Assembly: GCA_025765595.1 (NCBI GenBank)
Contig: JAIVFH010000108.1
Coordinates: 45,026-109,025 of the forward strand
Source: Obelidium mucronatum
Lineage: Eukaryota; Chytridiomycota; Chytridiomycetes; Chytridiales; Chytriomycetaceae
Length of the DNA stretch: 64,000 nt
Direction: 5' to 3'
Of the stretch, positions 26,399 to 38,700 are shown in pieces. The notes beneath the pieces were generated by a model. The model had not been told where the DNA came from. It worked only from the letters and a program-made list of their open reading frames with translations, and searched no databases. Numbering within the stretch: the stretch's first letter is position 1; each line of letters starts with the position of its first letter. Both the position numbers and the translations under genes were made by a program.

Positions 26399-28041
26399 TT
26401 ATGCAGTGGCGACCAGCCGAATAACAGCAGTCCACTCATTCAAAGCTTCTTCCTTCTTTGGGTTTTCGATAATAGGATTAAACAGTCCCAACGCTTGCTT
26501 CCCGGCACGGCTTGCATTCTTTTCATCCTCCACGTTTCCATCAGGACCCTGCTCCAAAACAATACGATATTTACATAACCGAATCATGGAGTATGGGTCA
26601 TCCTTATCATACGCGTCCAACACAACAAGACCCCTCCTCCGATCAAACTTCCCTTTCAAAAACGCAACCGCGCAGTGATCATCCTTCACATGCGCATTAA
26701 ACAAATCATGTGTTTGTCTTGATTCGACTGTATCAGAAACATCCGTGACGCTCATTAAATGAGCCGTACAAGTCCCCTTCACAGGTACCTACCAACGGCG
26801 GATCCTGATGGTTAAAATCACCTTCTGGTTCAATCAGGAACTCGAGCGACCAAATGACTTCACAGCCGCTCCGTTCGTTGGCGCAGTATCCCAAATACTG
26901 TCTGTACAAGCTGTTGAGTGGGAATACACTAAACATTGCGCCGTTTGGACTTCCCGCAGTGGCACCATTGCCACCACCGCCGCCGTTTCTCGAAACCAGT
27001 GTGAAACAAATCCTGTGCGTTTTGGAGCTGGAATTGGATCCCTGAAATGACTTGCTGTGCCAAATCCACTGGATTCGTTTTCTTTACGAGGGACCGTTTC
27101 GCCATAGGGATCAGCGGCGGGTCTGTAGGTAACAGTTGGATTTTGATACCCAAGTTGTATAACCCGTTGAGGATTTTCGGGAGAAGGAGGGTTTGCGAGG
27201 TACCATCCAACAAGTTGATTGAATCGCAAACGACAAAGTTTGTGCTGCAAGAGAGTTGTTCGACGGCTGGGTTCTCTGTCCATTCAATGTCGGGGAATTT
27301 TATGGGGAGGAATGCGGGGCGGCGGATTCCTGGGATGGAGTAAGGTTCTCCTGTGGAGGCGGTTTTGGCTTGGATGACGCGACTTGTTTTGTTGCTGTCG
27401 TGGGAGATTAGGTTTGTTCGTACGGCGAGAGAGAATTCGTATTCGCATTCTCCGGATTTGGCCCATTTTTGATTAATCTAAAGTGTAACAGTGTTACGGT
27501 GGTCAAGATTGTTGTTGTTGTTGTTGTATAGATGAGTTTATGAACAAAAAAACAAAATAGAGCTTACGAATGGAATCAAGACGCGACACCCCTTCACAGC
27601 TTGAAAGATTCCATCACGGTAATTATCTCCAGCTTGAAGTTCAGAAGTGCACATCCATACACTAACACCTCTGTCTTCCAGCTTCTTGTTTCAGCCACAA
27701 TGCACTCTTTTCCATTGTCCAACAATTGATGGAAAGCATGACGTCAATCGTTCCATATTTTTGAGCGTCGGCGTAGATTGCGTTGAATGTTTCATCAACT
27801 CCAGTGCCAGTGGCGAGTGTACCAGTGGAGTTGTTGACTAATTGGTGGAATCTTTCTTGTTTTCCGTGGTTCAATGATTGCTTCTTCTTTTTGTGGGGGC
27901 AATGAGGATCCGGTATCAGAAGCAGGCACCTCTTTTGTGGTTTGCGCGATTAGGTTTTTGAACCTTATTCTTATTTTTTTGTTGGTGTTGTTGGCGATCA
28001 GGTTGTTGTGGTTGAACTGCTCTTGACGCCCCTGTTCCCAT
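26399..28041 (-). CDS. TIR-domain protein, candidate N-myristoylation site, several frame breaks
   Basis: The start at 28041 gives MGTGASRAVQPQQPDRQQ, a good N-myristoylation context (Gly2, Ser6). An alternative upstream ATG at 28245 in the same frame would add a hydrophobic segment. A Gln/Lys-rich linker follows, then ETFNAIYADAQKYGTIDVML and, in the next frame, LEDRGVSVWMCTSELQAG, DNYRDGIFQAVKGCRVLIPF and KWAKSGECEYEFSLAVRTNL, which form a TIR fold pattern. A C-terminal region of about 350 residues (SINLLDGTSQTLLLPKILNG ... DDPYSMIRLCKYRIVLEQG) is unrecognised. Frame changes not explained by introns occur at about 27945, 27865, 27680 and 26980; introns at about 27480-27570 and 26790 look real. 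TIR domains act as NAD-hydrolysing or scaffold domains in immunity and are scarce in fungi. It may be a pseudogene. Confidence 0.68.
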
Positions 28042-28295
28042 TGTTTTTTCAAAATCTCTAAATTGTTGCGGCAGATTCTGGAAAAGAGTCGAATGCGGGC
28101 TTAAAAAACAAAATGTAAAAAACGGAGATCGCCATCTATAGTTGTTGAATGTAATTGGTTCAAGAAGAATAACCGTATCCAGCGCGGTTACTACCAGGAA
28201 AGCTATTAATATATTCGGAATTAAATAGAGTTCCTCTGAATCCAAATCTTGAATGCTGTGGCTGATGCATTACAAAAGTATATATATATTTCGTT

Positions 28296-29069
28296 TTAGA
28301 TTCCGAGTTCCTTCAATGCATCATTAATCTCGGCATCAATCTCAAAAATATCCTCGTCCTCCTCCTCTTCCTCCACCACCAACCGCTTCTCAACTGATTC
28401 ATCGCCGCTATCATCAAATCCATCATCCCCATCACCATCACTACTACTACTACAACCTTCGAGAATATCATACGGCTCATATCCTTGATCAAGCGCCAAA
28501 TCCTCAAGCATCAGGGAGTCCTCGTCAAAATACAAATCCGGGGTCGCCGCCAAACTCCCACCGTTCTTCAATTGCTCACGCGTCACGGGCGCGACAGTGT
28601 GCATACCGCTTTCGAGCATTAAAGCACGGAGTTGGTCTCGTCCGAGGTCTAGGAGAGGTGTTGGAGGTGTTGGAGTAAAGTATGGAGGATGAGGAGCAAC
28701 AGATCCAGTGCTAGCAAATTCTCGTGTGTCAGAGGAATAACGACTCGATGGAGGACGGTGATTTTCAAAGACGAGGGGTTTTGTGGGTGATGATAGAGGC
28801 GTGGGGGTTGGGCTTGGTGTTGTTGCTGGTCGAGGTTTAGGCTTGTAACTGACGGAGTCTTTGTTGAAACGGGTTTTTTTTGTGTTAGAAAAGAGGGTGG
28901 CACAGTTGCATTTTTTTTTCTTTTGGGGTTCAAGATTGAGCTTACCAAGCCATACTTTGAAAGCGTGAGAATTCATATTTCGATTCATGATGGCGCGTGT
29001 GTTGGTGTGTCCGTTTCCGTTTGATACGGATCGTCGATGCGGGGAAGTTGTGGTGGGAATCATGGACAT
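28296..29069 (-). CDS. Acidic, low-complexity protein of unknown function
   Basis: An open frame of 257 codons (MSMIPTTTSPHRRSVSNGNG start). Residues about 80-140 are Pro/Thr/Ser-rich. A short ordered-looking segment reads LLDLGRDQLRALMLESGMHT. The last 80 residues are Asp/Glu/Ser-rich and end IDAEINDALKELGI. A short Lys-rich stretch near residue 52 could be a nuclear localisation signal. I recognise no domain. The coding assignment rests on length, a sensible composition for a disordered regulator and its position between two real genes. Introns cannot be excluded. Confidence 0.5.
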   Translation of the reverse strand: MSMIPTTTSPHRRSVSNGNGHTNTRAIMNRNMNSHAFKVWLGKLNLEPQKKKKCNCATLFSNTKKTRFNKDSVSYKPKPRPATTPSPTPTPLSSPTKPLVFENHRPPSSRYSSDTREFASTGSVAPHPPYFTPTPPTPLLDLGRDQLRALMLESGMHTVAPVTREQLKNGGSLAATPDLYFDEDSLMLEDLALDQGYEPYDILEGCSSSSDGDGDDGFDDSGDESVEKRLVVEEEEEDEDIFEIDAEINDALKELGI

Positions 29070-29783
29070 TGGGAGGCTTGTGGCCAGTAAAGTGGAATTA
29101 AATGAGTTCCGCTTCGTGTGGACAAGGGAATGTGAATTATTATAGGATTGCGAGTAGGTTGGAGTGTTGGAGTGTCGCCGTTTGGGATGAGATGATGACG
29201 GTGGAGAAATGAAATATTGGGTGGCGGAAGTTGTTGTGCTGATGCTCGCAGGTCGTTGCGGAAGAGGATGCCGCAGGGTTGAGTTTGCATTTGTAGTGTG
29301 TACTAGCCGTGTTTGGACGCATTCTTGGATTCGGTGGCACTGAGTGTTGTGAAGGTGACGTCACAAGGTTCATTTTTTTTGTTTGTTGAGTCTTGACTGG
29401 AAGGGGTGCTACAGGAATTTTTCTATTTTCGTACGCTTTCGAACCGCCGTGAAACAGTAAAAACTGTGGCGCACAGGAATACTAGTAGCAAGCGTGCAAA
29501 CTCACGTTTGATTAATTCATGTCTTGAAGCCATGCAGCGCGAGCGACTGATAAGCAATGAACTCGAGAGTCGACGATTTCAAGTGAAAGATGTTGAGATG
29601 ACCGGTAGACAAACAAGTGAAAAACAAAGAATGCTACAATGTTATTAATGCACCATGGAATAAGAATATAAAAATTACTGTAGTATTGAAGCAGGATGGA
29701 TCAATGAACAAATAATGAATAATAAAAATAAACTTGAAACAACAAAAATCTCGTTTCATCTCCAACATCTCTGTAAACATAGA
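29070..29783. other. About 700 bp intergenic, divergent promoters
   Basis: Lies between the acidic protein (minus) and the kinesin-like gene (plus). It contains only short open frames (for example 29406-29648) with no recognisable similarity. The right half is AT-rich before a sharp jump to GC-rich DNA at about 29790. Confidence 0.45.
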
Positions 29784-32700
29784 ATGCAGCAGCCAGTGCT
29801 CGTGGTCAGCGAGCACCTGTCTGCGCATGGCGCCGACCGCCGCATTCTCGAGGCCGACGCCGACGCCGACGCCGGCGTGCGGGTGCTTTCGCGGACGGGG
29901 GCGGCATCGTTTCCGGGGTTCGACGTTAAAGCTCGCAGCGAGATAGTGTACGGACAGCGCGTGTGGCCGCTGGTGCGCGGGTTCCTCGACGGGCGCAGCG
30001 TCAACGTGGCGCTGTACGGCACGGCGCGCGCGGGAAAGAGCGGCGCGGCGCGCGCGCTGCTCGGGCTGGCGCTCGCCGACGTGTTTGCGTCCATTGCGTC
30101 GTACGCTGCGGCGCACGCGGCGGCGCGTCCCGAGTTTGGCGTAACCCTAACCCTGCTCGAAGTGCGCAACGAAGACGCCGTCGACGTGCTGCGCGGCGAC
30201 AGCGTCGTGCTGCTCGACGGCTCCTCCGGCGTCGAATGCGTCGGCGCCGAGTCTGTCGCCGTCGACTCGCCCGCTGCGGCCCTGGCGTGAGTGTTTTGCG
30301 TGCAATCCATCCATCGGCTTTTAAAACTGTTGTTCTGTTGTGCAGAATCATTCAAGCTGCGCTCGATGCCCGCAATCCTACTACTTCTTCTACTCGCTCG
30401 CACCTCATCTATACAATCACTTTGCGGCAACACCACCACGATCCGGAAACTATTATTACGTCTCGTCTCCGTTTCTTTGATTTGGCGTCTTCTTCAAGAG
30501 TCAAACTGGACAACCACTGCACCACTCCCGTACTCATCAACTCTGGCCTTTTGGCTTTGCAAAATATTGTCATGGGCGTTGCCGATGCTGACTATCGTCA
30601 GTCGAAATTGACTCTTTTGATGAAGGATTCTCTTGTTTCAAATGGTGCTTCAAGGTTTGTTTGTTTTTTTTGTATTCACTGCCGAACTTGTCTTTAACAG
30701 ATGAAATCAGAAATACCGATACTCTATTGATTTCATTTGTTTCTCCTTTTGAATCGGATTTGGATGAGACTCTTCGAACGCTGAAATTCTCTAACAGAGC
30801 AGCGAAATTTTTTAGTTTTTGAATACCGAGAATGATGCTGCTCTATTGGAAAATGTTGAAGAATCGAGAGTTGTTTTTTATATGGATCTTGTGAGGAGGT
30901 TGAAGGATGAGAATTTAATGTTGAAGACTGGAGGTTTGTTATCACCGCCGAAGGCGGTGTTCCGGTTGTCTTACCGCCGAAGGCGGTTTTTTTTCTTACC
31001 GCCGAAGCCGGTTTTGCCTTACCGCCGAAGGCGGTGTTGTCTTACCGCCGAAGGCGGTGTATTTTCTTTTTTCATCTCTCAGACCGCCGAAGGCGGTGTT
31101 GTCTTACCGCCGAAGGCGGTTTATTTTCTTTTTTCATCTCTCAGACCGCCGAAGGCGGTGTTTATTCTTTTTTTTTTGCATCTTCATACCGCCTACGGCG
31201 GTGTATTTCCTTTCTTTTTCATCTCTCAGACCGCCGAAGGCGGTGTTTATTCTTTTTCTTTTTTTGGATCTTCATACCGCCGAAGGCGGTGTATATTCTT
31301 TTCTTCATCTATCAGACCGCCGAAGGCGGTGTATATTCTTTTTTTTTGATCTTCATACCGCCGAAGGCGGTGTATATCCTTTTTTTTTCATCTTTCATAC
31401 CGCCGTAGGCGGTGTATACCCTTTTTTTTTCTTCATCTTTCATACCGCCTACGGCGGTGTTTTTCCTTTCTTTTTCATCACTCAGACAGCCTTGGCGGAA
31501 ATGTCCTCCATGCCTTCCATCTAATCAACCCTTCATTCAAATTTAAGTCAAACAAGACGCCTTGCTGGCTGAAAACAACGAACTGAGACTGGAACTAGAG
31601 TTAAAGAACCAAGAAGTAGTAAAACTTAAAGCCCAATGCAACTACTTGAACAACGAGGTGCGATACACACTCTCTTTAAACTCAACTTCTTCATCGCTGA
31701 TACATTACAAAATACAGCTGGCTTTCATCCATACCGAGAGCACCCTCAAAATGTACCATAACTCAACCAATTTGGCGGATCTCGACGACTTTAGCGATAC
31801 CGACTCCATCGCGAGCACTGTGACATACACTGAATCAATCGCCGACAGTGACGTCACCACCTCCAATCACGGATCTCGCCTCCCAACAGTCTCGCGCTCA
31901 AGCACTCCAGTATCCAAACCGAAATCTACAAAACCACCACCATCAGCTTCCAAGCCTGGCACTGCCCCCATCGCTTCTCGTCGAACAAGCAACAGCAGTA
32001 CCATGAGTTCCACCAGCTCTCGCAGATCCAGTGCGACCATTACACCACCTACAATGTCCCGGAGCAAGAGCGAAACAGCAGCCTTGCCGCAATCCAATTC
32101 TTCAGCAACAATAACACCTGCAGCGACTCAAGTCCTTGCGAAACGAACAAAACGACTGGCCAATGAGCTCCGCCATATGACACTAGCAGCGCAAGATTAC
32201 TGGACTTTGGCTGAAAACTTGCAGGCTCAAGTTCGCGAATATGAAAAGTTCAAAGGAGGAAATGACGTTGAGGCGTTGATTAAAGCAAGCGAAGAGGCTG
32301 CCTCACATAAGGTAATAACATGAAACAACTCCCTTTTCTGGTTTAAACATGATTTTTTTTAAAAGGTTGAGATCTTGACTTCAAAATTGGAGAAGATTGA
32401 AAAGGCATATGAAGGTGCCGAAGAGTACATCAATGGTTTGGAGGCTGAGCTTGTGAGACAAGAAACGATCCTCGGCCAGGTATGACTCCCAGCTTCTTGA
32501 ACTTGATTGGGAGTTTTGTTGACCTTTGCAATCAATATAGGTGGAGAAACTCGAGCTGGACCTTAAAGCTGCTCATGAAGCTGAAGAAAAACGGACAGCT
32601 CTGCTGCATTCGTTGGAGCAGCGTTTAACGGATCAATGTGGCAATCATCTTCAAACCATTGCTGAATTGGAAGCAGCGGTAGCTAAACATAAAGATTCGA

Positions 32701-35700
32701 CGCCAAATGGTTCAGTTCCTAGGTCACTCGAAACACCGCAAACCACGGTAACAGACAACAGCGGAGAGCTACCTGCAGCACTCTTGCGCGCAAAAGAGGC
32801 GGAAGACAAACTCTCATTCATCTACGCTTCCCCCGACACGGACATTGACTTTGGGGGCGTTCTTGTGGTTTCTCAGGAAGAATTCAATAATGCCAGCTCA
32901 GGAGGTCAGCATGGATTTGTGCATGATCTGATGGGAAGATTTGGATGGTCGGATCAAGAAACCGTGGAAGATCTGAAGGCGCGGTTAAAGAAGGCGGTTG
33001 ATTTCAATTCGAAAGTGAAAGGGGACGTTGATTTGTTGAAGGCACGGATAAAGGTGTTGAGTCAACAGGTCCGTAACGCCTTCATTTTTATTTTTCTTCA
33101 AACGGTTTTCGAAAGTTTAACACTTGAACAACCAGAAGTCTCCAAAAAGAAGCCGCAGTGTTCACTTTGGCGTTGCCATGAGTGAAGTTGCGTGCCAGTC
33201 GGATGTCCCATCTGATACTCGTGGACCAGTCTTTGAACTGCAGAAAATGCTGAACGAAGCGTACGCTGAAAAAGATGCCGCCGCCAAAAATCACGAATCT
33301 GAATTATCCCAACTTCAATCCCAATATGCGCAGTCAAAGTCAAGTGTTGAAACCTTGACTTCAGAATACGCAGCAAAAATAGCAAAACTGGAAGGGGAGC
33401 GGATAAAGCTGCAGAAGGAATTGTTGGAAGCCAGCTTGAAAGCGGAGGATGCCCAGAACCGCGTGTTTGTTCTTCAATCTCAGTTGGATAAAGCAATCAA
33501 GGGAAGTCCACGTCCTGTTGAGAAAGAGTTGGTGTCTCCAGCCGAGTCTCAGTTGAAGGCTGCCGTGGCGGAAAAGGAAAAAGCGTTGAAGGAGGCGGAG
33601 GACACTATCTTGGCCCTGAAGCGTGAAGTCGATGCAGCGAACGTGAGCTTGGAGGATTTGAAGTGCGAAGCTGCAAAAGTTCCTCCACAAGTATCATCGA
33701 GTGAGGGTTCTGCTCCTGCCAAACAGGCGACGCGTGATGTCCGAGTTGGGACTCGGGATGTTAATATCCAATATGGTGTGGAAACGCGGGATGTTCAAAT
33801 CCAGAATGGGGTGGCTACTCGATCTGTTGAAGTTCAGTCAGATGTGGATGCGATCCAGTTTGCTCGTGTCATGTCGGCGTTGAAGAGTTCTGCAAAAGAC
33901 TTGAAGTCTGGTGTGTATTCTTTGTTTTTGTGTTGAATTTGTATTTGCTTTTTCTGAATTATTCAACAGCGCACGAAAAAGTATCCTCTCTTGAGGCCAA
34001 GAACTCTGACCTTGAAAAGGAACTGGAGGGAGCTCATTCGAAACTCAATGAACAAGAGGAAAGGGGACGTATCCATCAGAAATCCATTTCTCTTTCTCCA
34101 TCCGCAGCACATGCAACAGTTGGTCAGGAGGACGACGAAAAGTTGATGCTCAAGGCTGAAATTGCTGATTTGAAGACGCGGCTGGCCGGTCTCCAAGAAC
34201 TCAAGTCGAAACTCCTTGATACAGCCACCCGATACCACACTCATGACGAAATGACCACAGCTGTCGCTCAGATTGAGTCGTTGACGCGGCAAATTCAATC
34301 ATTGGAAACCCACGAAGGCAAAGTCGCCAGCCTGTCCTCCGAGTTGGCAGCCAAAGACGTGTCGCTTCAATCGGCTTTGGAAACCCTGGAGCAATGCAAG
34401 ACGGACTTGAAGCAGATGGACTTGGAGCTTGGTTCGACGCGGAAAGAAATCACTGCGTTGCAAGCGATGTTGGATCAGAGCGAGTCTGCTGCCAAAGCAG
34501 TGAATGCCATGTATGATGCATCGTTGAAGGGTGTTTCCGAGCTAGAGATGAGGCTTGATGAAGTTCACAGACATTACGATGTGTTGATTCAAAGGATATT
34601 GGATGATGGCGAGTTGGCTATTGCTGGCCTGAAAGCGCAAGTGGCTGCCTTGGAAACCAAGAATACCGGGTTGGAAGAAGGACTTGCGTCTGCTCAAAAG
34701 ACCTTGGTGGAAGAACGAGGCGCCCATGATGGTTCTTTGGCTGACTTGAAGAAAGAACTGGAAGCGACCAAAAAGTCTCTCGAAACCTCAATGTCGGAGC
34801 TTTCTAGTTGCAGTTTGGAGTTTTCAGAGTGTAAACAGAAACTTGCGGAAACGTGCTCAAAGTTGAATGACGTTGAAAATCTACTCGCGATTGAAGTGAA
34901 AGGACATGATTCCACCAAAAGCGAGTATGCAACCCGTGTCAAGGATCTGGATGACGAGGTGGCTCGACTCAAAGCGTTGCATGAGGCCGAAGTTCTGGCA
35001 CACCAAGCCACGGCTGACCACTCTGTCAAGGAACGGTCTGTTACCATGGGCTCTCTTGCTGTGAACCAAGCTCAAGTCGATGCTCTTCAGTCAGAACTGA
35101 CAGAACTGAAAGCGTTGCATGAAAACGAAGTTGCGGCTCATAAGGCGTCCATTGATCGTTCAGCCAACGAGATTGCAAGCAAAATTGGCGAGTATTCTGA
35201 TCGCATCTCTGAATTGGAAAAAGAACTGGACCGTGTCAAGACATTGCATCAAGCGGATGCCGATTCCAAGATGCAATTGCTTGAAAACGACTTGCAAGTT
35301 GCGAAAGAAGCCTTGGCTGCTGAAATTGCCAAGTCAAACGAAGCTGTAGCAGCTATGGAAGCAAAGTTATCCGCTGTCAATGGAACTCTTGCCATTATCA
35401 CAGCAGAATACACGGCTGCATCCACTGAGTGCGAAGAATTGCGTGCGACTCTGGAAGACATGAAAACAGAGCTTGACGAAGTCGAGGACCTCCTTGAATC
35501 TGAAATCGAAGCTCACAACCAAACCAAGGATATCCACCAAGCCGAATTGAACTCGGCGTATGATGCAGCCAAGCTAGAAGTTTCGACTCTGCAAAAAGAG
35601 TTGGAAGATGTGCGGTCTCACCAGAAAATCACTGTCGCAGAAACAGTTCACGAAATTGAGTTGCGTCTTGAACAAGTTCAGAAAACTTCAGACATTTTGT

Positions 35701-38700
35701 GTGGTAAACTGGTTGAAGATAATCAAGCTATCCACTCTCTTTTTGTCGGAGCTGTTGAGAAAGTTTCTGAACTTGAAACACGTTTGCTGGCCATCAAACA
35801 GGAACATGAAGGTTCAATCACGTCTTTGAAAAGTGAAGTTGCAGCTGCAAGGGATTCGCATAAGGTTGCGAGTGAGAAAGCGATTGAGCTTGAATCGGCG
35901 CTTGGAACCCTCAACATTCGATATTCTGAGGCTACCATGGCGTTGAATGCAGATTTAAGTGCTTGTCGCGAACAGCATGCTTCGGCTCTCGATACAGTGA
36001 AAGAGTTGACTGCATCCCTGGATGCTGTCAAGAAGGAGCGCTCCGAGATTGTGAACAAGGTTGATGGTATTCGCGGTCTTCATCTTGATGCATCTTCGCA
36101 AGCAAAAAACCTCCAGATGGAATTAGACAGGACTAACTCTCAGCATGCTGAGACTGTCTCTCGACTTCAAAACGACCTTCGAGCAGCTCAAAGTTTGTTG
36201 GAGGAGACTATTGCAGGTCGTTCAAGCGCGGAAGGACGTCTTTCCAAGGTCGAAACAGAGCATGCTGCTATTGTGGATGCCTTGAATTCTCAACTGAAAG
36301 ACGCCGTTGCGTCGAGAACTGCCCTTGCCGATCAAGTCAAACATCTTGAGTCCCAGGTTCTCCAGCTCCAAGATTCGCACGATTTCCGTATCCGCCAAAT
36401 TAGTGAAGAGCACCAAAACACACGACAGCGGCAAGTTACGGCGGAATCGAAAACGCAAGACCTCGAAGCAACCATTATAAATCTTCAAACTGAATTTGCT
36501 ACGACTGCGGCGCGACTAAACGAAGAACATCAAGCGACTCGCGATTTACATCAAAAGGCGTGCAATGAAATCGCAAATTTGACGAACCAGTTGAATTCCG
36601 TCAAGGATAGTCATGCTAATGCGGTTGCCGATCTTCAAGCCGCCAAAAAAGATAAGACATCTGCTGAGTTGGAAATGCGCTTGGAGCAAGTTCTGAAGCA
36701 GCACCATACCTTGATGGATGCCGTGGAACGAGACCATGAAGTTCTGGTATCCAAATTATCTGGACGCATTGACGAGTTGGAGAAAAACTCTACTGAAAAC
36801 AAATCAGTGGTATCCAGGCTGGAGAACGAACTTCTACGAGCCAAGGACCTATTGGCCTTTGCGAATGGTCAAGCTGCCAGACTGGAATCTCTGATGGAGA
36901 AGAATCAGGCTCAGCATCAATCGACTGTTGTTGGGCTTGAAATCAACAACAGGCAGCTTTTGAACGATAAATCCGACTTGTCCCAGCGTATCCAAGAACT
37001 GGAATTGCAGGTATCGACATTGTTGGGCAACCTGGAACAGCATATGGCGGAGCATCAAACAACAAAAGAACTTCACACAAATGCTGTTGCGAAATCGAAT
37101 GACTTGGAATCTGCTATTTCAACTCTTCAAAATGGACACCATGAAATCGTAACATCTCTTCAGCAAGAACTTCAAAATGCTCGTGGGTTACATACAGAAG
37201 CTTTCAACACCGTTCGCAAGCTTGAAAATGAGTTGGAACAGGCCGAGTTTGAGCGTTCTGTTGCGGTTTCGCAAAAAGTCAGGGATCTGCAGGTGGTTGG
37301 TGAGCAACGAATGAGTCGAGTTGTGGAAGAATTGGAAACCCGTCTTCAAGCAGTCCAGAAGCAACATCACATCTTGATGGATTCAATTATTAAGGATCAG
37401 GAAGTCATGACTGTTGGTTTCAAGAAAGAATTATCGGTTTTGAATGACGGAAACCAGTCACTGGGGAAGCAACTTAGCGAAGCATCTGAACTCAAGGCAA
37501 CTTATGAGATACGTGTGAAGGATTTAGAATCTTCTCGTTCTATTTTGCAAAATGAGCTGCAGAAGCAATCTTCTGAATTTGAGGTCGTTAAATCGACGTT
37601 GTCAGCCAACAATCAAAACCTGTTGAAGCAGTATGCTGATCTTTGCGAGGTCAAGGCTGTATTGGAGCAGCGAATTGTTTCGTTTGAAGACCAAATCAAT
37701 GGACTTCGCGATGCCATTTCAAGCAAGGATGGCAACTTGGGGTTGGCAAAAAGTCGAATCACTCAACTGGAAAGTTCTTTGTTGGAAAAGCAAACTCTAA
37801 TTGAGCGACTTGAATCCGACGCTAAGAAGGCGGCCGAGCTCTACAGCGGTGCGAGTGACCGAGTTCGGTCACTTGAGACTAGTATCAGCGAAGTTCAACG
37901 ACAAAACTCTTCCCTGGTGTCCAAGTTTGAAACCGTTCAAGTTACCCGAGACATAACTGCTAGTACTTCTGAAAGAACTGCCGATCTTGAGCGTCGTTTG
38001 AACCAATCGGAGAACCATCGCGACATTCTTATCAAGCGATTAGAGACGGATGCAGAAGGGACTGCGGGACTCTATGCTGCTGCCAATGATCGAATCAAGG
38101 AACTTGAATCTCGACTGGAAAGGATGCACAATCAATATTCTCAGCTGGTGTCTGGAATCGATCATGACCATAAATCTACTATTGATGGGTTCATGGCCCG
38201 AATCAGCGAATCGGAAAAGACTCAAACCGCTCTGTCTCTGTCAAACTTAACGTTGGAGAAACAATGCGCTTTATTGACTGAAATCAAAAATGGGAACGAG
38301 CAGCGCATTGCGAATCTTGAAAATGAGCTCAGAGGCATTCGTCCTGTCCTTGCAGCGAAAGAGAAGGAGCTTCAAGAGTTAAGCAACAATCACCAAGTAT
38401 CACGTGAGCTCCACAATGTTGCTAACAAGAAATTGACCGACTTGGAGTCCCTTTTGATGGTGGCGCGACAGAAGTTTGATGAAGTGAGCGAGAAATTGGC
38501 TGGAAAGGAGAAGGAACAAAAAGCCTTAGTCGACGGACACCAGAAAACGCGCGATCTCCATGACTCTGCGGCCAGCAAAATTTTGGAATTGGAGTCGATG
38601 TTGACTGTTTCCGAGCAGAATTGCAGGAATACTGTTGCGGAGCTCAATATTACTCGCAACCTTCTTGCGACTGCCTCTAGCAAAGTCGGCCAACTTGAAT

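Noticed and set aside
29406..29648. 80-codon plus-strand open frame upstream of the kinesin-like gene
   Set aside because: No family resemblance; lies in the promoter region of the next gene.
30138..30156. CCCTAACCCT motif inside kinesin exon 1, possible interstitial telomere
   Set aside because: Fewer than three units and fully explained as codons for VTLTL in the conserved motor strand.
30819..31349. Open frame running from the kinesin neck through the hairpin array
   Set aside because: The neck exon ends at a good GT donor (30934), and the next exon restores frame at 31557. The array reading is a by-product of stop-free repeats, though exonisation is raised as a finding.
30944..31458. 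Hairpin array considered as a CRISPR array
   Set aside because: Repeats are 15-base palindromes with low-complexity T/C spacers of variable length inside a eukaryotic intron. There are no unique spacers and no cas genes.
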